The translations under genes and the position numbers were made by a program. Source: Isoetes taiwanensis (taxonomy: Eukaryota; Streptophyta; Lycopodiopsida; Isoetales; Isoetaceae). From it: a stretch of 64,000 nucleotides of DNA. Location of the stretch: contig JAJEKV010000028.1 of assembly GCA_021234155.1 (NCBI GenBank), forward strand, positions 855,998-919,997. The letters run 5' to 3'. The notes beneath the pieces were generated by a model. That model worked only from the letters and a program-made list of their open reading frames with translations, did no database searches and was not told the DNA's origin. Positions within the stretch are counted from its first letter, which is position 1. Each line of letters starts with the position of its first letter. Below are positions 57,789-64,000 of this stretch, piece by piece.

Positions 57789-60720
57789 ATGATATATATG
57801 CAGCGTATGAACCATATTCACCATGGATCCAAACAGAGGATGTTTCGCCAACAAAATATTAGTGATGGATATGTCACTATTTCTTTAACGGTTGTCTATG
57901 ATAAACCTACAACCCATCACATAGTTATCTACCTGGAGCATATTGTTCTTTGTGAGATGAGGAAGAGCGACTTGAGGCTTTCACTGGCATCAGTGTACCA
58001 ATGTTGAAAGTCATAAGCTTCCAAATTCTAAAGTAATGAATCCGCTTAAAGAAACCGGTCATGAGTTCAATCCAAATGATAGATCTATATACAGTAATAG
58101 GGTGATTGTCCTAGACAAAGAGAAGAATAAGTTGGGATTTGCTTTATCGTTGTGGCCTTCTACAAACGGTTGTTGATAGTGCCTACTTGGGAGAAGATGA
58201 CCTTGGAATTACGTTGTTTGAGATGCTGGTTGGCCACACTATCTGATATTGGAAAGCTATGCGGTGGCCTATCAAAACTTGATATTACTCAATGGAGAAT
58301 CATTGGTTGGAGCAAAGCACGTAATTGACTAAGAAGTTACTAATGGGGAGGAATGAAGAAAATACAGTCCTATCGCTTCATAAAGAGGAAGAGAGCCAAA
58401 TTAGTAGTGAACAAAGCCAAGGGTGACAGATATGGAGAATATTGCTATTGCTGTGACGGTTGATTGTTGCTCAAAAGCATTGCTGCCACATGCTAATCGA
58501 GAGAAAGATCTTAACTCCTGACCGTAATTATCATTCTTTTTGAAATTTGATGATCGTGACAACTTTCACATATGATAGCTTATGTTAGTGTAAAAGGTGA
58601 AGATGGAAAATACGAGGGCATGTTATTTGATGGAAAAGTCAGATGTTGTAAAGGATGGTATACAATTTATGGGATTTGTAAAGCCACCCTCTATACAACA
58701 GAGAATCAAGTGGCTTAATGGAGCAAAAAGCATGCATGGAAACAAACTTGTAAAGCAAAGTACGTAAAGAATGGAGGTCGCGAAAGGCTGCACTTACACA
58801 ATTGATAGATGTTACAGCCTAATCGACAAGACAAGGTAATTACATGCGATGGAGAGAGATTATCAAAAGGTGATGCCACCCCACCTACAATATGATGTCC
58901 ATGTTAAAGGAAGTGAACAATCTCTAAACATGCAAGGATTCACCACATCTCCCAATCTAGCTTTAGCCGCCAGGAATGAAGATTCAAAGATGTCCTTATT
59001 TCCACGCAGAAAATAGTAGCTTTTCAAAATGTGAAACATGTACGTATTTGAAGAACAAAGTTGGAAAGCACAAAAATCCACATGAGAGGGATATAACTTC
59101 AGATAAAATGGATAGGCACAATATGGAACAAATGGGTTGCCTCTAACATTTACTATTCATGGAGATATTTGTCTTCTTCTAGAGGCCACAAGAATTTTTG
59201 TAGTCTCGATACACATGATAAGATGGATCAAAAAGAAGACATGCATTCCTAGGTTAAAACCAAACCAAACACTACAAAGAATGCTATGCAATTGCCTATG
59301 GCTTTAGCAGAACTCTCACCAAGTGGGCATGGTCCCCGCTTCATATGGTCATTTTGCCACATGGAATTGGTCATTTGACCCAAACTTTACAATAGGTTCC
59401 TACGTAAAATGTTTATGAATTTAGAGAGTTACAACGTTGAGATAGAGGAGATTTAATCTAACTTTCACCTCAAGAACACAACCCCCTTCATGTTACTGTT
59501 GGCAAGAAATCGCATGGCGCTAAATTAACGCCAGCTCTAACATCATGATTTTAAGCCAAAAGTTCTACTCTGCAGTGTTGATAATTGTGTCGGCCGGGAA
59601 CAAGAATCGAGATTTGTCTGGCATATTTGGCAATGTTAGTGGCAAGGGGACATTTTAAAGAGATAGTGATGGCGCTTCTTTATGGTTGGACATACACATG
59701 AGGATATTGATGCCTCTTTGAAGCGCATTTTGGAGACACGCTTAAGGAAGAGGCATGCACGCATTCTTGCCACAATTATTTGAGATATATGAAACATGTG
59801 TGGTCTCATAGAAACGCTCCATACAAGAAGTCCCCGATTTTAAGAAATTTGTGGATGGCTATATAGAAGATGGCCGCGAATAAATTAGGTATAATAAGCC
59901 ATTATATTTTCGTTATATCTAGATGATAAAGGAGATCCTAAATGCAAGATAAGGTGCATCCTAAGCAAAGGCATGGGAGCCCCAAGATGGTATTGAACTT
60001 TTTAAAAAAGATGATGTCAGTAGACAAATATTGCCCAAAAGGTGAACTTGAGCCTCGTGTCTCCTTAATGAACATAAGGAGGGAAGAGGAAAATATCATA
60101 TCCTGGCATTTCAAAATACATAGATTTTGAAAATTGGGTTAAATGGGCATTTTGTTCCAAATATCAAGCAGGCGAAAGGCACTCAGCTGATTTCATATTG
60201 GAAAATGTCATAAAGAGAAATAATATTGTGGATCTCCAAGAAGAAATTCCAAGTTGCAAGATGGATTTTGGCCTTCACAAGTGGATGCCCATCAACCTCT
60301 AGATGTTGTTCTATAATGATGACTCATAATGAAGAAGTTCATGAAGTGGTGTATTGTGGCCCTCGCAAGCGGTAAACCAAAAGAGGAGTTTAAACCCTAA
60401 AAAGACATTATGGAAGGTATGTTTCTCAATTGTGAGGCCCTCGATGATATGAAAGAGACCCCATTTTGGCTAGGTGCAACACCTACTCAAACCCCGAACA
60501 CTAAACAAAAGGATGGCCTAAAAGAGTGTCTTCGAAGTTTACATCCAATGGTGGAAGCTACTCACCAAAAGGTAGGAAGAGTTTTGAAAAGACAATACAA
60601 TGGATGCTAAGTACAAGAGATGGAAGGCCAAATCCAAGTGAACAACGACAATGGGTGGATGTCCAATCAATAATATATGGTTGGAAGCCAAAGACTCAAG
60701 TATTTTATGAAATGCCTTGA
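57789..60720 (+). pseudogene. Decayed gene with DUF7869-like signature
   Basis: Across shifting plus-strand frames a long protein can be followed in pieces. The clearest part is near 59,570-59,740: SVDNCVGREQESRFVWHIW, then after a frame change MVGHTHEDIDASLKRILETR. The DNC(x)GENKN...VGHTHEDID combination is the hallmark I associate with DUF7869, found in large, often transposon-like families of fungi, animals and seed-free plants. Further right, VDGYIEDGR-like and MQDKVHPKQRHGS stretches continue the same protein, and a frame at 60,410-60,610 may be its C-terminus. The upstream pieces (57,789-58,007 and 58,020-58,170) fit the same length but lack a motif. Stops and frameshifts throughout make it a pseudogene. 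The family name is from memory and should be verified. Confidence 0.6.
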
Positions 60721-61235
60721 AAAAATAATCTCGACGCATGTAGTTGCTATTGTTCAAAGTCATTTGAACATATGTAACGGGATGCATGATTGATAATAAA
60801 ATGCAAAAGTACAATTCATTTTCTTCGCAATGGTTTCTTCTCTATACTATTTATTGTTGGCATGATTATGAAATAATGTAAGATCAAACACTCAATGCTT
60901 CAAATCATTATAAATATAACAAGTCTAAAAAACCTTGAATAAGTCTAAATTTTCCTAAATACCGCCATTTTGGCACTTAATATATATTTTTGACTCGGCG
61001 AGGCCATCAAGGCTTTGGAGGTTCGAATACTTTAGCCCGGGGCACATGGTTTTCTTTGTTTTTTTTCTTTCGCACATGGGTTTCTTGCTTTCTTTGTTTC
61101 TTGCTTTCTTGCTTCTTTCTTTGGCACAAGGCGGTAGGAAATACCTGTCTCCTCTGTTTGATTCCCTAGCCAACACTAGCACATGATTAATTCCTGACTC
61201 CTTCCCAGCACTAGTTGAGGATTTATTCTCGCAGG
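60721..61235. other. Spacer left of the copia LTR
   Basis: AT-rich DNA with a TTTCTTGC-type repeat near 61,045-61,115. A minus-strand frame at 60,955-61,323 crosses the LTR edge and has no motif. GCAGG at 61,231-61,235 is the expected left target-site duplication of the copia element. Confidence 0.5.
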
Positions 61236-61742
61236 TGTTAGAACTGAAAAACTTTGAGCCCGGGAATTGAACCTTTATGAAACCAAGTTCACCTTCTCCT
61301 TTAATATCACCAAGCATCCACAAAGCGATTTACTCCGCATAAATAGAATAGGAGTCACTAAAGGACTTCCCACAAAAGAGCACACACAGAATCAGATTCA
61401 CGTGAAAGTGTGTCTCGCCACTTATTACCACACGTGAGCATAAAATAACACCTACAACCCGGGATTAGATCTCCTCCAAATTTCCAACCGGGCAAAGACA
61501 CGGTTTCTCACAAGCCTGATTTCACAACCGCCAAGCCACCGCTCGCTACACACCTGCTTCAAAACAAAAGCTCTCCTTCGCTCACCATGGTTTTCCTCGT
61601 GACCTTATTTCGGTTTTACTTTCCCTTTTTTTTTTTATCATTTCTCCATGCAAACCCATCTATAAATATTAAGGTGTGTAATATATGTAATTGCCATCCT
61701 GTTTCAAATTTATCACTTAGGGGCATGCAATTCATTCCAACA
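61236..61742 (-). mobile_element. 3' LTR of copia element B
   Basis: A 507-bp LTR on the minus strand. It starts TGTTGGAAT at 61,742, directly after a purine-rich tract (GGCATGAGGGAGAT), and ends GTTCTAACA at 61,236. The ends are an imperfect inverted repeat in the TG...CA form typical of copia elements. The left flanking GCAGG is the predicted 5-bp target duplication. The partner should lie beyond the right edge of the window, so it cannot be checked here. Confidence 0.7.
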
Positions 61743-64000
61743 ATCTCCCTCATGCCTAAGTGGTAATGGTTCCAACCTCTTTCTATTCCTAAGTCCTTTT
61801 GAAATACTTTAAATTTAGGCTCGACAACGCCAGAAGAATGCCAAAGACACCGCATTCTCAAGAGGTCTATACAAGACGCTTATTCTCTATTCTTTACTTG
61901 ATCACGCATAAAGTGATTATGTAGCTCAATATGCTTTTGTTCTTTCATGTAAGACTGATTCCTAGTCATGGCAATACAACTTGTACTATCACAATATAAT
62001 GGTGTTGGCCCCTCCCTAACAATTCCCACTCGCTAGAAGTCGTCATTTATTAATTTCTAGATGCAAGAGAGACATCACAGATACTACCACAGAGAGTGCA
62101 ATAGAGGTCAAGCTTCACTTTCCAAGAGATAAATCTCCTCCTAGCAAGCATACATATCCAGACCTTGGTCTACTTAGTGTCTTGATTTCACTTCCCACCT
62201 CGTGATTCGCAAAGCCTTTCAAGCAAAGACTTTCCACTTTATACCATGTTCACTGCCTCAATACAAGACCATAGTTTTGAGTTTTCAAAACCTTAAAAAA
62301 TAATGCTTACATTTCCAAAGGACCTTCACCAGATTATTCATGAAATTCAATTTTAACACATTCACTCCATAAGAAATATCAGGACGTGTACAATTTGATA
62401 CATATTGAAGACATCCAATAAGCTCTCTATAAGGTCGATTCATCATGATATGCTCTTTTCTTCTTTTGTTTTGGGGCACATCTCGGGGAAGCTAATTCTT
62501 TGCCCGCCATAATGGGAGTGTTTGGCAGATTTACACTCGCCATTCCAAATCTTTTAAGCATGCCTAAATATTTTCTTTGAGTAATAGCTATGAATCCCTT
62601 TCTTTATCTCTAAGGAACTTCCATACCTAATAACCGCTTAAGTTCCCCAAGTCCGCCATTTGAAATCTTTATTTAAAATATTCGTAACGCTTTAAGCAAT
62701 CAATATCAAGTAGCGTACCATAACGCAATCATCTACATATATCGCAATTATGCAAAAGCACTCCATTTTCCTATAGATATAAACATCTCTATCCATATTC
62801 AATTTTTCAAACCTATGCCAAATGATTATCAATACATACATACTAATCGAATGAGCTTCGTCTTAGGCCATACACTCAGCTTTGCAGTTTCCACACCTAT
62901 TCCATCAACTTCGTATCCAGAGGCTGCTCCATATAAATTTCTTCATCTAGATCTCAAGATTTAGAAAATGCCGTATAACATCCATATGATGCAACTCTGT
63001 TGTGCATGTTAGCAATAGCCATAACCGTTTCCGACACTTGTTAACTTAACAATCTGGAGAGAAAAGTTTCATCATAATCACTACCTTCCTTTGGCAAACC
63101 CTTGGCAATTTCAGCCTAGCTTTAAATTTCTCTGAAGTTTGTCCATCCGCCCCCTCGCTAATTTAAAAATCCATTTATTCCCTAACAACATCTCAAGTAG
63201 TAGGTCTGCCAACTATCTATACGTTCCCAGACGCTCAAAAGAACTTAATTCCAAGATTCATTGCATCTTTCCCATTTATCAATCCAAACTTTCTATAGTC
63301 GCTATAATTGCTTGGGGTATCAATTTCTAACATGCATAAGAGTTGTGAATTCACTGCCTACTCTCCTCTCGACTAACCGTATGCTCAATGGTGCTTTTTC
63401 TAGTACTTCTACTCAGCTTCCCATCCCTTCCATATTGTGAAGTATCAAAAAGATATCCCTCTTAAGTAATTCAAATTTCTCACCCTTCTCCTACGCCTTA
63501 TCAGTTCTCGTGTCGGTTCTATTTCATTATCTCAGGCGCATGTGCAACCCCTTCCCTGCTCACCGCTTCTTCTTCTCTTTCCTCGCATGATTGACAATAG
63601 TTTTCTCCTCATCATCAAAATAATCCATTCTGCTCCCAAGCATTATCTTTATCCCCATCTTTATCTCAAGATCTCGATTTTGTTTGTTAGTACTTAAAAC
63701 TCATCCTCATAAAATATTTTCAAAAGAAAATCCATATCCTACCTACAATCAACGCCTTTTACTTGGATCATAGAGTCTATACCCCTTTGATTCCTTATCA
63801 TATCCAACAAAATATGTTTCTTTACTTCTATCATCCACCTTTTGATAGTATACTATCACTCTATCTTTGAATATGCTAAAACAACCAAAGGCTTTGAAAG
63901 TCTTTTATCGACGGACGAAACGAGCATAGCTCAGTCTCGAACTGCCATTTGTATAATGCATTTGAAATTTTATTTGAATATAGAATGCAGATTCATGCCT
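61743..64000 (-). pseudogene. Ty1/copia pol of element B (partial, runs off the right edge)
   Basis: Minus strand, from right to left: an integrase C-terminal segment FKAFGCFSIFKDRVIVYYQ ending in SKGYRLYDPSK (63,750-63,895); KFKARL, then EGSDYDETFLS near 63,060-63,130; ELHHMDV near 62,980; AIYVDDC with the catalytic YVDD at 62,728-62,739; NRPYRELIGCLQYVSNCTRP near 62,390-62,440; the RNase H part YCDSTSCIAMTRNQSYMKEQ near 61,935-62,000; and the pol end EPKFKVFQKDLGIE near 61,790-61,835. Frameshifts break the reading, so autonomous activity is unlikely. The catalytic box and LTR are well kept, so the element is younger than copia remnant A. Gag, protease and the 5' LTR lie outside the window. 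Confidence 0.85.

Overview
The window looks like nuclear DNA of a land plant, most probably a fern (inference). It is gene-poor and crowded with decayed LTR and LINE retrotransposons. It carries one long intronless PLS-type PPR gene of the expanded kind typical of seed-free plants, and the intron-containing genes use ordinary plant GT-AG introns. There are no bacterial operons, rRNA genes, CRISPR arrays or tRNA genes that I can support.

Layout. 1-18 kb is a nest of broken Ty3/gypsy material. The best pol remnant is at 8.95-11.5 kb, and a long LTR-like repeat occurs at 1.1-2.6 and 12.1-13.8 kb, with an inverted third copy at 33.6-34.9 kb. 19.5-20.9 kb is a Ty1/copia pol remnant on the minus strand. 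22.7-25.9 kb is the intact PPR gene. 26.9-29.2, 35.3-37.1 and 38.0-40.2 kb are three LINE remnants. 29.7-30.5 kb is a tandem array built around a palindrome. 61.2 kb to the right edge is a copia element on the minus strand with a well-defined 507-bp 3' LTR.

The most interesting part is 44.2-56.0 kb. Two genes that resemble pore-forming proteins lie head to head. On the minus strand, 44,262-47,058 is a five-exon gene with all splice sites and phases consistent. It encodes about 805 residues: a beta-rich N-terminal part, a long helical and coiled-coil part, a glycine/alanine-rich hydrophobic hairpin-like segment, and a C-terminal beta-rich part. On the plus strand, 51,492-52,557 encodes a jacalin-type lectin domain followed by an aerolysin-like region (natterin/Dln1-type architecture), with an apparent frame break between the domains. 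A truncated second copy of the aerolysin part and its 3' flank lies at 55,237-56,015. The roughly 4.4 kb between the two gene starts holds a 328-bp-period duplication, an unusual AGATTCC minisatellite, a perfect 64-bp-period duplication and a strong hairpin. Ferns are known to carry several pore-forming protein families with activity against insects, so a small defence locus is a reasonable but untested reading.

57.8-60.7 kb is a decayed gene with the DNC...VGHTHEDID signature that I associate with the DUF7869 family, probably from a mobile element. Everything else is non-coding or too decayed to name, and is listed as such.
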